Origin: Treponema sp.
Lineage (GTDB): Bacteria > Spirochaetota > Spirochaetia > Treponematales > Breznakiellaceae
Length of the DNA: 17,263 nucleotides
Assembly: GCA_031263265.1 (NCBI GenBank)
Contig: JAISGE010000101.1
Span: 1-17,263, forward strand
Direction of reading: 5' to 3'
The notes under the pieces are model-generated. The model did no database searches. It had not been told where the DNA came from and saw nothing but the letters and a program-made list of their open reading frames with translations. Below are positions 1 to 6,478 of this stretch, in pieces. Within the stretch, counting starts at the first letter, position 1, and each line of letters begins with the position of its first letter. The position numbers and the translations under genes are program-made.

Positions 1-42
1 CTTCTTACAAGGAGCCTGGTAGCCTTCCTTGGCCGGGTATGC

Positions 43-48
43 TAGTAT
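43..48 (+). promoter_or_regulatory. candidate -10 element placed for a leaderless rdgB transcript
   Basis: TAGTAT lies exactly 6 nt before the rdgB ATG, and there is no Shine-Dalgarno sequence between them. That spacing would put the transcription start at or next to the A of the ATG. No convincing -35 hexamer is seen 16-18 nt further upstream, so this is a weak call; an overlapping alternative is TATGCT at 38-43. Confidence 0.25.
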
Positions 49-54
49 CAGCAG

Positions 55-648
55 ATGACCCTTTGGTTTGCCACGGGAAATACCCACAAAAAGACGGAAC
101 TTACGGCCATTTTATCCGGCCATACCATTAAAATCCCCAGAGATGGGGGAATTCTTGATTTCAATCCCGATGAAACCGGGAAAACCTTTCTTGACAATGC
201 CTTTATTAAGGCCCGGACCCTTTATCAGCTCATCCAAGAGCCGGTCATTGCAGATGACTCAGGTCTCTGTGTGGATGCGCTGGACGGAAGACCGGGTATC
301 TATTCCTCTCGATATGGAGCAGATAAAAACCTCAGTTCCTCGGCGCGCAATACCCTGCTTCTACAGGAACTGGGGGATAATCCCCAGAGAAGCGCCCGGT
401 TCGTCTGCGCTATGGTCGTGTTATTCAGTCCGGATCGCTTCTTTGCGGTACAGGAAACCCTGGAAGGGGAAGTCCTTGGGGAAGAACGGGGGAGCAAAGG
501 CTTTGGCTATGACCCGATCCTCTTTATCCCTGAACTGGGTCGTACTGCGGCAGAGCTTACCCAAGCAGAGAAGAACCAGATAAGCCATCGGGGAAAGGCA
601 GGCAGGCATTTAGCTGCGCTCCTTTCATCGGGAACCCTGGCTCAATGA
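55..648 (+). CDS. rdgB: RdgB/HAM1 non-canonical purine NTP pyrophosphatase
   Basis: This 197-residue protein belongs to the Ham1/RdgB family, which hydrolyses dITP, ITP and XTP to the monophosphate plus pyrophosphate and so keeps deaminated purines out of DNA and RNA; it acts in the cytosol. Visible family marks are the N-terminal FATGNTHK (residues 5-12), DDSGLCVDAL with PGIYSSRYG in the first third, GFGYDPIF-like GFGYDPILFIP in the C-terminal half, and SHRGKA near the end. Length is normal. An in-frame TAG at 43-45 leaves the ATG at 55 as the first possible start. No Shine-Dalgarno sequence precedes it; a -10-like TAGTAT ends 6 nt upstream, so the message may be leaderless. Its last codons overlap the helicase start (ATGA), implying co-transcription. 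Family call is secure. Confidence 0.96.
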   Translation: MTLWFATGNTHKKTELTAILSGHTIKIPRDGGILDFNPDETGKTFLDNAFIKARTLYQLIQEPVIADDSGLCVDALDGRPGIYSSRYGADKNLSSSARNTLLLQELGDNPQRSARFVCAMVVLFSPDRFFAVQETLEGEVLGEERGSKGFGYDPILFIPELGRTAAELTQAEKNQISHRGKAGRHLAALLSSGTLAQ

Positions 649-2666
649 AGGCTCATGCCGGGGACGCCTTAAACGGCCCCCAGCTCCAAGCGGTAAAAGC
701 GATTCAAGGCCCGGTCCTGATCATTGCGGGCGCAGGTTCCGGGAAAACCCGGGTCATCACCTACCGTATAGCCTATATGCTTGAACGGGGCATTCCTCAA
801 TCCGCGATCCTTGCCCTGACCTTCACCAATAAAGCGGCCAGGGAAATGGAAGCCCGGGTCAAAGAGCTTACCCACAAGAAGCTGCAAAGCCTGACGATCA
901 GTACCTTTCATGCATTTGGGGTAAAGATCCTCCGGGACGAAATCGAGCGCTTAGGATACCGCAAGAATTTTTCGATCTACGATGAAACCGATAGAATGCA
1001 GTTGATCAAGGACAGTCTGAGGGAATGTAAGCTTTCCCCAGAAGGGGTAGACCTCTATGCCCTGGGACAGCTCTTCTCTAACATTAAGATTGGCCGCCTC
1101 AACTGGGGCGAAGCCGCGAATACGGCTTTTCAGCCGGTGTATGAGGAGTATCAGCAGCGCCTTAAAATCTTCAATGCCCTGGATTTTGAAGACCTCCTGG
1201 TCATCCCTATTACCCTGTTTGAGCATTACCCAGAGGTTCTGGAAAAATACCGGCGCCGGTACCGGTATATCATGGTGGATGAATTTCAGGATACCAGCCT
1301 TACCCAGTACCAGCTTATGCGGCTCCTGGTAAATCCTTGGGAAAGAAACGTCTGCGTGGTAGGAGACGATGACCAGTCGATCTATTCATGGCGGGGAGCC
1401 AACTACGAGAATATTCGGATGTTTGAGCGGGATTTTCCAGGAACCCTGGAGATCAAGCTGGAACAGAATTACCGTTCCACCACCACCATTCTGGAAGCTG
1501 CCAATGGGGTCATCTCCAACAATATCAACCGGAAAGAGAAAAAGCTCTGGTCTGGGAATGGCGGGGGGAAGCCCATTGAGATCTTCACCCCCCAGAACGA
1601 AAGTGATGAGGCGGACTTCATTGTTGCGACGATTAAGAAGATCCGCCTCAAAGAAGGACTTACCTACAATGATTTCGGGGTGCTCATCAGAACCAATTCC
1701 CTAACCCGTCCCTTGGAAGAGGCTTTTTTAGCGGAAAACATCCCCTACCGGGTTTCCGGGGGGACCAGTTTTTTCCAGCGCAAGGAAATCAAGGATATCC
1801 TCTCGTATCTGCGGGTCATTGCCAATGTGGATGACGATGTGAACCTCTTACGGATTATCAACACGCCCCGGCGGGGTATAGGCAAAACCACGGTGGCAGC
1901 CCTGACTGACCTGGCCCGGCAACAGCAGTCCTCCTTTTGGAGCGCGATGGGTATCCTTCGGTATGCGGTAGACACCTTCAGCGACCAGAGTTTTCAGGAA
2001 ACAGACAATGCTGATGTGGATAGCTTTATGACGCTCATCGAAAAGTATAAGGAAGCCATGCTGGGGAAACGGGGGCTTTCTCAAAAAGTCCGGGCTTTGG
2101 TCGATGAAATTGATTATTGGGGTTACCTGGTTACCGAATTCAGTAAGCACGAGCAGGTAGCCCGATGGAAATTCACCAATATCAGTTCTCTCATCGAATC
2201 CATCGCCCAGTGGGAACATGATCCTGACAACCTTGACCCCACCCTCTATCCCTACCTCAACCGGATAAGCCTCATCACCCGGGATGATGGAGAGGATCCC
2301 GCGGATAAGGGCAAGGTGAACCTGATGACCATTCATGCGGCTAAAGGCCTGGAATTTCCCGTGGTTTTCATTGCCGCCGCAGAGGATGGCATCATCCCCC
2401 ACGCCCGGAGCCTTGAAGCAGGGGATGGAGACCTGGAAGAAGAACGGCGTCTTTTTTATGTGGCTATCACCAGGGCCAGGGACAAGCTCTTCATCTCAAG
2501 CTGCCTGAAGCGCCGGCGCCTGCAGAGTACCATTGAGTGCAGCCCCTCGCCGTTTCTCGCGGAGATTCCCTCTCATCTTGTGGAATATGCGGAGGCCAAG
2601 AACCCGGAAACCAGCGCTGCGGAAGCAGAGGATGTACTCGCCCTGCTTAAAAACCGGTTTACATAA
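645..2666 (+). CDS. UvrD/PcrA/Rep-family ATP-dependent 3'-5' DNA helicase
   Basis: This is a 673-residue superfamily 1A helicase. Motifs in order: Q-motif LNGPQ (9-13), Walker A AGAGSGKT (28-35), motif Ia LTFTNKAAREM, Walker B DEFQDT (about 211-217), motif III GDDDQSIYSWRGA (about 240-252), motif IV NYRST, motif V MTIHAAKGLEFPVV, and motif VI EERRLFYVAITRAR. Such enzymes unwind DNA using ATP in repair, restart of stalled forks and removal of RecA or RNA polymerase. It is slightly shorter than typical PcrA/UvrD (about 720 residues), with the shortfall in the C-terminal tail that binds RNA polymerase in PcrA. Rep and PcrA cannot be told apart by eye, so no symbol is given. Its ATG overlaps the rdgB stop (ATGA), which suggests translational coupling. 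The last codons and stop lie in one copy of a direct repeat seen again at 5303-5324. Confidence 0.95.
   Translation: MKAHAGDALNGPQLQAVKAIQGPVLIIAGAGSGKTRVITYRIAYMLERGIPQSAILALTFTNKAAREMEARVKELTHKKLQSLTISTFHAFGVKILRDEIERLGYRKNFSIYDETDRMQLIKDSLRECKLSPEGVDLYALGQLFSNIKIGRLNWGEAANTAFQPVYEEYQQRLKIFNALDFEDLLVIPITLFEHYPEVLEKYRRRYRYIMVDEFQDTSLTQYQLMRLLVNPWERNVCVVGDDDQSIYSWRGANYENIRMFERDFPGTLEIKLEQNYRSTTTILEAANGVISNNINRKEKKLWSGNGGGKPIEIFTPQNESDEADFIVATIKKIRLKEGLTYNDFGVLIRTNSLTRPLEEAFLAENIPYRVSGGTSFFQRKEIKDILSYLRVIANVDDDVNLLRIINTPRRGIGKTTVAALTDLARQQQSSFWSAMGILRYAVDTFSDQSFQETDNADVDSFMTLIEKYKEAMLGKRGLSQKVRALVDEIDYWGYLVTEFSKHEQVARWKFTNISSLIESIAQWEHDPDNLDPTLYPYLNRISLITRDDGEDPADKGKVNLMTIHAAKGLEFPVVFIAAAEDGIIPHARSLEAGDGDLEEERRLFYVAITRARDKLFISSCLKRRRLQSTIECSPSPFLAEIPSHLVEYAEAKNPETSAAEAEDVLALLKNRFT
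2644..2665 (+). repeat. left copy of 22-bp direct repeat (candidate attL-like scar)
   Basis: The helicase 3' end reads TGCTT followed by AAAAACCGGTTTACATA (2649-2665). The 17-bp part recurs exactly at 5308-5324, and the 22-bp unit recurs with one mismatch at 5303-5324. Downstream similarity continues weakly (a CGCAA follows shortly after both copies). The core contains the 10-bp palindrome AAACCGGTTT. Both copies encode LKNRFT plus a stop in one frame. Confidence 0.6.
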
Positions 2667-2698
2667 AGTCGCAAACAAGCGGGATAACCCTCTGGATT

Positions 2699-2860
2699 TT
2701 AGGTGAGTATGTCATTAGCGCCGTCAAGAAAACTTTTTGACGGTGCTGTTTCTGCACCTTGATACAACATATTGCCTAATGACGCACAACTCATGCTCGA
2801 AAGCGCAAGCCAAACCACGACTGTCATAAGCGGCAATTTCCAAACAAATTTGTTTGCCAT
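2699..2860 (-). CDS. small putative lipoprotein, 53 residues
   Basis: I do not recognise this protein. From the chosen start it reads MANKFVWK, then a hydrophobic stretch (about 9-20), then SSMSC with Cys25 as the likely lipidated residue. This fits the relaxed spirochaetal lipobox but not the strict LxGC form. The mature part would be only about 29 residues, ending DGANDILT. An ATG 27 nt further upstream is possible, but the AAGGAG sequence 6-8 nt before the ATG at 2860 decides for the shorter form. A -35/-10 pair with 17-nt spacing lies upstream (2897-2925). It is divergent from the SH3 lipoprotein gene and faces the helicase gene, inside the repeat-bracketed block. Promoter, ribosome site and signal peptide together make it more likely real than chance. 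Confidence 0.55.
   Translation of the reverse strand: MANKFVWKLPLMTVVVWLALSSMSCASLGNMLYQGAETAPSKSFLDGANDILT
2718..2746 (+). terminator. candidate hairpin terminator downstream of the helicase gene
   Basis: The arms GCGCCGTCAA (2718-2727) and TTGACGGTGC (2737-2746) pair over 10 bp with one G-T pair, and up to three inner pairs extend the stem to a 3-nt loop. The following bases (TGTTTCT) are only partly T-rich, so intrinsic termination of the rdgB-helicase transcript is plausible but weak. The hairpin lies inside the 3' coding part of the oppositely oriented small lipoprotein gene. Confidence 0.4.
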
Positions 2861-2896
2861 TTTCTTCTCCTTAATTTGGCATAACATTCAAAAAGG

Positions 2897-2925
2897 AGAA
2901 TAAGTAAAGTTGTTGCTAGAATCAA
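2897..2925 (-). promoter_or_regulatory. candidate sigma-70 promoter of the small lipoprotein gene
   Basis: On the minus strand TTGATT (2920-2925) is followed after exactly 17 nt by TATTCT (2897-2902). This would start transcription near 2890, about 30 nt before the ATG at 2860, with the AAGGAG ribosome site between them. Confidence 0.5.
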
Positions 2926-3010
2926 TTCGACACCGATGAAGTGTTTGCCCGATGCATTGGTATTGTACGTGCCGGTTGAATCCGCTCTAGAATTTTTTTC
3001 CTTTTTCGAT

Positions 3011-3016
3011 TATACT
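3011..3016 (+). promoter_or_regulatory. candidate -10 box upstream of the SH3 lipoprotein gene
   Basis: TATACT occurs about 90 nt before the SH3 lipoprotein start, preceded by a T-rich stretch. No good -35 hexamer stands at the usual distance (TTGAAT at 2976-2981 is too far). If used, the leader would be about 80 nt. Low confidence. Confidence 0.25.
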
Positions 3017-3103
3017 AGCTGCGGAAGTATGTGTTGAAACCACGCTTCAAATACAGCGTCAACCGCTATCAATCGGTACTATAAAAAGAAATGGAGAAAT
3101 AAT

Positions 3104-4114
3104 ATGAAAGGAAGAAAATTCGCGTTTTGTTTTTTGTTGACCTTTGCCGTTTTCCTATTGCCGGGCTGTTCAAAAAAGCCGCCAGTTGAAACGGAAGTGG
3201 TGGATGTAGTGGAACCTGTAGAGGAAATCGAGACCGCAGACGATTTCGGCTATACGATGCGTGTCGGGATGTGGATCTATGTGATCGAGAGCGACACGGG
3301 CAGCGACACCGATGCCACACGGGCGGTTGAATCGCTTCCGCTTGGCGAAAAACTCCAGTTGGTCACGGCAGAACCGAGAAAAGCGAAAAATCCCTACGAT
3401 AATGCCGTCTATGATTATTATCACGTCAAGCGCAATACGGGCAGGGAAGGCTATGTTTTTGCCAACCAGTTGACGGTCAACAGTACTTTGGCTGTTGTAA
3501 TTGATGGAAAGGCAAACCTCTACCGCAGCCCCGTAAATATTGATGTCAGCGATTATATCCTGTCCCGCAAGACCGTATTCGGCGTATTCCCCGAAACCGA
3601 AAAAGACGGCTTTGTTCGGATAGAAGCCTACGATCCGGAGCAAAGAGCCTATCGCAGAAACCTGTACGTCAGGACTTCCGCGATTTCTTATCAGGATGCG
3701 GATGTAAAATCGTCCATTCTGCTGCAGTCCGCCAAGGCGCTCGATCCTGAGAAGGAAACAAACCGCTACGAAGCGCTGCTTAATGCCGCCTTCCACGATT
3801 ATCCCGACTCAGCTTTTGCCGATGAGATACACGCTCTGACCGCGACCGGTTCGACACTTCCGGTAACCGAGATTGACGTATCGTTCCGGGTTACCGATAA
3901 CGAGGTAAATGTGCGCGAAAAACCGAACGCCTCGTCAAAAGCGATTACGCAGCTTGCGAATAATACCGAAGTCAAAGCTGTTGAGGTGACGGTTGACACA
4001 TTCAACATCAACAATCAATCAGCGCAGTGGTTTCATATCATCCAGCCGGTAGACGGATGGGTTTTCGGCGCATGGCTTGCAACCCTCGATAGAAACGCTG
4101 TAGACGACAATTAG
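3104..4114 (+). CDS. lipoprotein with C-terminal SH3-type (SH3b) domain
   Basis: This 336-residue protein begins with a clear lipoprotein signal: MKGRK, a hydrophobic core, and LLPGC with the lipidated Cys at position 22. A short acidic linker follows (about 28-47). The C-terminal segment (about 262-330) is a bacterial SH3 domain: an NVREKPNASS motif, TQLANNTEV, WFHI and GWVFGAWL. A second, weaker SH3-like unit is suggested at about 50-125, with LPLGEKLQL, YYHVKR and GREGYVFANQL. SH3b domains usually bind peptidoglycan or peptides, so an envelope-anchored binding role is likely, but the ligand is unknown. The start is supported by GGAG upstream at normal distance. The gene stands alone, divergent from the small lipoprotein gene and convergent with the DUF3089 gene, within the repeat-bracketed block. 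Confidence 0.85.
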   Translation: MKGRKFAFCFLLTFAVFLLPGCSKKPPVETEVVDVVEPVEEIETADDFGYTMRVGMWIYVIESDTGSDTDATRAVESLPLGEKLQLVTAEPRKAKNPYDNAVYDYYHVKRNTGREGYVFANQLTVNSTLAVVIDGKANLYRSPVNIDVSDYILSRKTVFGVFPETEKDGFVRIEAYDPEQRAYRRNLYVRTSAISYQDADVKSSILLQSAKALDPEKETNRYEALLNAAFHDYPDSAFADEIHALTATGSTLPVTEIDVSFRVTDNEVNVREKPNASSKAITQLANNTEVKAVEVTVDTFNINNQSAQWFHIIQPVDGWVFGAWLATLDRNAVDDN

Positions 4115-4198
4115 CCAGTAAAGAGGGGGAAGCCTCTAAAAAAGGGCTGGAGGATACGGGAGCTATGGAATACATGGCTGATACCTTCTCTTTCCGGT

Positions 4199-5119
4199 TT
4201 AAGAGGTTTCAAACCATGCGGTGATACGATCCGCCACATTTTTTTGGAGATCGTAATAAAAGAGGTCATAGTCGTAACGGTGCAGAACTCCCTGCGGCCA
4301 AGGGTCTCCGCTGCTGATATCTGCGGTAGTTACCACCGTCCCCCTTTCCACGTTAAGCCGGGCATCGGCAAAATGGGGAATGTTCACCGGAGCGCTGTAA
4401 CCGTACCGAATACGGCTGCCCAGGCTTGCTTCCTTGCCTGCGGGGGTCTCGTCGGTCTTCCAGTTTACCGGATTGATCACCCGGACCCCCGGGAAAGGGG
4501 AGGTAAACGGGTTGAACTCCGTTGTAGGAAGTTCGGTATTGTAGGAGATGATCACCCCCGTATCTTGAGCCCCTGCAGCAAAGGGAAGGTCGGCTTGTTT
4601 GAGAAACTCATCCTGCACCGGGAAGCCGATGATATAGGCGGCCACCATCCGTTGGAGCACTTCCGGCCGGTTTTGACGTATCCAGATCAAGAGAAGCTCC
4701 ATCACCGCGCTGCCCTGAGAATGGGATGCGAAGACAATCGGCCGGCCTTTGTTGTAGTGTTTCAGATACCGGCAAAAGGCGTTGATCGCGTCAACACCGG
4801 GGATCTCCCGCAATACGCGCATGGCCGCCGGCATGCCCGCTTTGGTGAGCTCCTCGATATAGCCGATGCTCAACTGCCGGTAAAAGGGGGCATAGGTGTT
4901 GGCGCTGTCGAATATCCCAAAATGGGCCTCCCGCAGGTAACGAGCCTCTTTCCTCATGTCCTCATCAGAGGCAGAACAAATATCCCCCTCGGTGAAATGG
5001 CAGGTGGGACAGAGGTAAAACACATCCACCGGTTTGTTGTCGATATAAGCGGCCTTTGCCTCGGCCGGTACATTGAGCCAGTTTCCGTCATCAGCATAGT
5101 CGGTTGGCGTTTTCAACAT
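4199..5119 (-). CDS. DUF3089-type alpha/beta-hydrolase-like protein
   Basis: The 306 residues match the DUF3089 family: an N-terminal DYADDGNW, VDVFYLCPT at 31-39, PFYRQ near 78-82, the nucleophile elbow SHSQG with Ser134 (132-136), GFPV, and the NPVNW block (216-220). His280 is a candidate catalytic base by position. DUF3089 proteins are predicted serine hydrolases with no well-defined substrate. No signal peptide is present, so this copy should be cytosolic. It carries C37-P-T-C40-H41, formally a CXXCH motif, plus Cys49, which I consider unusual for the family. The ATG at 5119 is preceded by GAGG at about 8 nt. A seven-codon open frame with a strong ribosome site lies in its leader. It is convergent with the SH3 lipoprotein gene. 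Family call is strong; function is unknown. Confidence 0.85.
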   Translation of the reverse strand: MLKTPTDYADDGNWLNVPAEAKAAYIDNKPVDVFYLCPTCHFTEGDICSASDEDMRKEARYLREAHFGIFDSANTYAPFYRQLSIGYIEELTKAGMPAAMRVLREIPGVDAINAFCRYLKHYNKGRPIVFASHSQGSAVMELLLIWIRQNRPEVLQRMVAAYIIGFPVQDEFLKQADLPFAAGAQDTGVIISYNTELPTTEFNPFTSPFPGVRVINPVNWKTDETPAGKEASLGSRIRYGYSAPVNIPHFADARLNVERGTVVTTADISSGDPWPQGVLHRYDYDLFYYDLQKNVADRITAWFETS

Positions 5120-5164
5120 TGTCTCATCCTCACGTTAAAAAATGATCTTTGGCCCGGGAAAGGC

Positions 5165-5188
5165 TTATCCCCTAACAGGGTCAGCCAT
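5165..5188 (-). other. possible 7-codon leader ORF upstream of the DUF3089 gene
   Basis: The minus strand reads AGAGGAG, five bases, then ATG and codons for MADPVRG followed by TAA. The ribosome site is better than that of the downstream DUF3089 gene, whose start lies 45 nt after this stop. It may be a leader peptide or chance; only the sequence pattern supports it. Confidence 0.25.
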
Positions 5189-5269
5189 TGATACTCCTCT
5201 AACAACTGGTACTTCAGGTCGTGCCCGTCTCACCACTTATCCGGCAGTTCCTTCCCCTTCCCATGCTGT

Positions 5270-5282
5270 AGTATGACATACT
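5270..5282. repeat. 13-bp palindrome in the divergent intergenic region
   Basis: The arms AGTATG and CATACT flank a single central base. The site lies in the 259-bp gap between the oppositely oriented DUF3089 and thioesterase genes, 21 bp left of the right direct-repeat copy. It could be an operator; there is no direct evidence. Confidence 0.3.
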
Positions 5283-5302
5283 TTTTTGTAAAGTTAAATA
5301 GG

Positions 5303-5324
5303 TGCTCAAAAACCGGTTTACATA
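5303..5324 (+). repeat. right copy of 22-bp direct repeat (candidate attR-like scar)
   Basis: TGCTC followed by AAAAACCGGTTTACATA (5308-5324) repeats the helicase gene end 2659 bp further right, in the same orientation. Sequence upstream of this copy shows no visible similarity to the helicase gene, so it is not an obvious leftover of a duplicated helicase. The copy is intergenic, between the DUF3089 gene and the thioesterase gene. Confidence 0.6.
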
Positions 5325-5366
5325 GGCCGCAAGCCAAAAGAAATGGTAAAATAAGTACCCGTACAG

Positions 5367-5372
5367 TATAGT
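5367..5372 (+). promoter_or_regulatory. candidate -10 element placed for a leaderless thioesterase transcript
   Basis: TATAGT ends exactly 6 nt before the thioesterase ATG, and no Shine-Dalgarno sequence is present. The arrangement copies that of rdgB. No good -35 hexamer is visible at 16-18 nt. Confidence 0.3.
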
Positions 5373-5378
5373 AACAGT

Positions 5379-5792
5379 ATGGTTTGTGAATGTACCTTGG
5401 TGGTTCGCACCTATGAATGTGACCAGAACGGTCATGTAAATAACGCCCATTATCTGCATTATCTGGAGTACGCCCGGTACGAATTCCTAAAAACGATTGG
5501 TTTTGATTACCCCAAGGCGATCAATACGGGGTACGGTGTGTATATAGCCCGGATTGAGATTGATTACAAAAAATCCGCAGTGGTAGATGATGTGCTACTG
5601 ATTCGCTCCTGGCCGGTCAAAAAAGGGGTGGTCAGCGGTACCATGGCCCAGGAAATAACACGAGGGGATCAGGTGATTGTTACCGCCCTGGTTACCTGGG
5701 CCTTTGTGGATGCTACGGGACTGCCCACCCGGATCCCTAAGGAATGGGACATGCCAGGGCTTAAACCGGATCCCTCCCCTGGGGTTTCGTAG
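5379..5792 (+). CDS. hotdog-fold acyl-CoA thioesterase (4HBT / YbgC-FadM type)
   Basis: This 137-residue protein has the hallmark of the 4-hydroxybenzoyl-CoA thioesterase-like family: VRTYECDQNGHVNNAHYLHYLEYAR (about 9-33), where Asp15 aligns with the catalytic aspartate and NNAHYL forms the start of the long hotdog helix. The remaining strands (IARIEIDYKKSAVVDDVLLIRSW, VTALVTWAFVD) follow the expected order. Such enzymes hydrolyse acyl-CoA or acyl-ACP thioesters in the cytosol; the precise substrate cannot be read from sequence. The start is right because family members begin just before the catalytic block. The gene is a single unit, convergent with the ABC ATPase gene, whose stop is 5 bp away. 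No ribosome site is seen. Confidence 0.92.
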   Translation: MVCECTLVVRTYECDQNGHVNNAHYLHYLEYARYEFLKTIGFDYPKAINTGYGVYIARIEIDYKKSAVVDDVLLIRSWPVKKGVVSGTMAQEITRGDQVIVTALVTWAFVDATGLPTRIPKEWDMPGLKPDPSPGVS

Positions 5793-5797
5793 CAGGT

Positions 5798-6478
5798 CTA
5801 TGGATATGCCTCGGTCATTACCCCTGCCCGTAGAACATACCTGTGGTTCCCGTACTGAAAAGGCACCGGATCATGGGTAACCACCAACAGAGCAGCCCCT
5901 TCTTGGGCAAACTGGGAAAAAAGCTGCATGATTTCCTCGGTACGAGCCTCATCCAAATCCCCGGTGGGTTCATCGGCAATCACTAAGCCTGGGGACTGTA
6001 GTAATGCCCGGGCAATCGCGACTCGGCGTAATTCACCCCCTGACAGTTCCGCAGGGTATTGGGAGGCCAAGGGAAGCATACCCACCTGTTCAAGGAGCAA
6101 GGCTGCCCGGGCTATCGGCGCCGGTTCTGCTTTTCTTGTCTGGCTCACATAATAGGGAAGCATCACATTCTGAAGCACGGTAAAATTGGGGAGCAGGCTT
6201 GGCCCCTGCATGACATACCCGATGCTTTTGTTCCGTAATGCCGACCGCGCGTCATCATCAAGACGGTCATAATCCTGTCCTTGGAAACAGACCCGGCCTT
6301 GGGTAGGGGCTATAAGACCTGCCGCGATACCCAGTAACGTACTTTTTCCGCTTCCTGAAGGCCCGGCAATACAGACAAAATCTCCTGCATCCAGAGACAG
6401 GGAAACATCCTGTACCGCGAAAAATGAAGCATTGCCCCGGGGATAGGCTTTACTCAGATTGCACAGTTCAAGGATCAT
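5798..6478 (-). CDS. ABC transporter ATP-binding protein, LolD/MacB-like
   Basis: The 226-residue nucleotide-binding domain has Walker A GPSGSGKS (39-46), Q-loop Gln91, signature LSGGE (145-149), Walker B LVIADE (165-170) with DLD shortly after, and the H-loop VVTHD (His202). All catalytic residues are intact, so it should power the adjacent permease. Domain length and the DEPTGDLD motif are typical of the LolD/MacB/FtsE branch, which drives extracytoplasmic mechanotransmission rather than classical uptake. I start it at the ATG at 6478 because it overlaps the permease stop as ATGA, has GGAG about 9 nt upstream, and begins exactly at the canonical MILELCNLSKAY. A longer frame to 6574 lies entirely within the permease gene and is not used. 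Confidence 0.93.
   Translation of the reverse strand: MILELCNLSKAYPRGNASFFAVQDVSLSLDAGDFVCIAGPSGSGKSTLLGIAAGLIAPTQGRVCFQGQDYDRLDDDARSALRNKSIGYVMQGPSLLPNFTVLQNVMLPYYVSQTRKAEPAPIARAALLLEQVGMLPLASQYPAELSGGELRRVAIARALLQSPGLVIADEPTGDLDEARTEEIMQLFSQFAQEGAALLVVTHDPVPFQYGNHRYVLRAGVMTEAYP

Noticed and set aside
3033..3063. Bulged hairpin GTTGA..CGC/GCG..TCAAC upstream of the SH3 lipoprotein gene as a riboswitch
   Set aside because: Short, with a five-base bulge, and matches no riboswitch core that I know; probably chance.
4122..4137. AGAGG/CCTCT hairpin between the convergent SH3 lipoprotein and DUF3089 genes as a terminator
   Set aside because: The stem is only 5 bp and lacks a proper T-tract on the plus strand; on the minus strand only TTTA follows.
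4244..5191. 315-codon open frame on the plus strand opposite the DUF3089 gene
   Set aside because: It mirrors the DUF3089 gene, has no recognisable domain or ribosome site, and reads as low-complexity basic sequence.
2667..5302. Search for an integrase, transposase or terminal inverted repeats within the repeat-bracketed block
   Set aside because: None found; only the direct repeats support an insertion, so no mobile element is annotated.
5214..5459. 81-codon minus-strand frame across the intergenic region and thioesterase start
   Set aside because: It overlaps the catalytic segment of the thioesterase, has no signal of a gene, and its hydrophobic part is the antisense of that segment.
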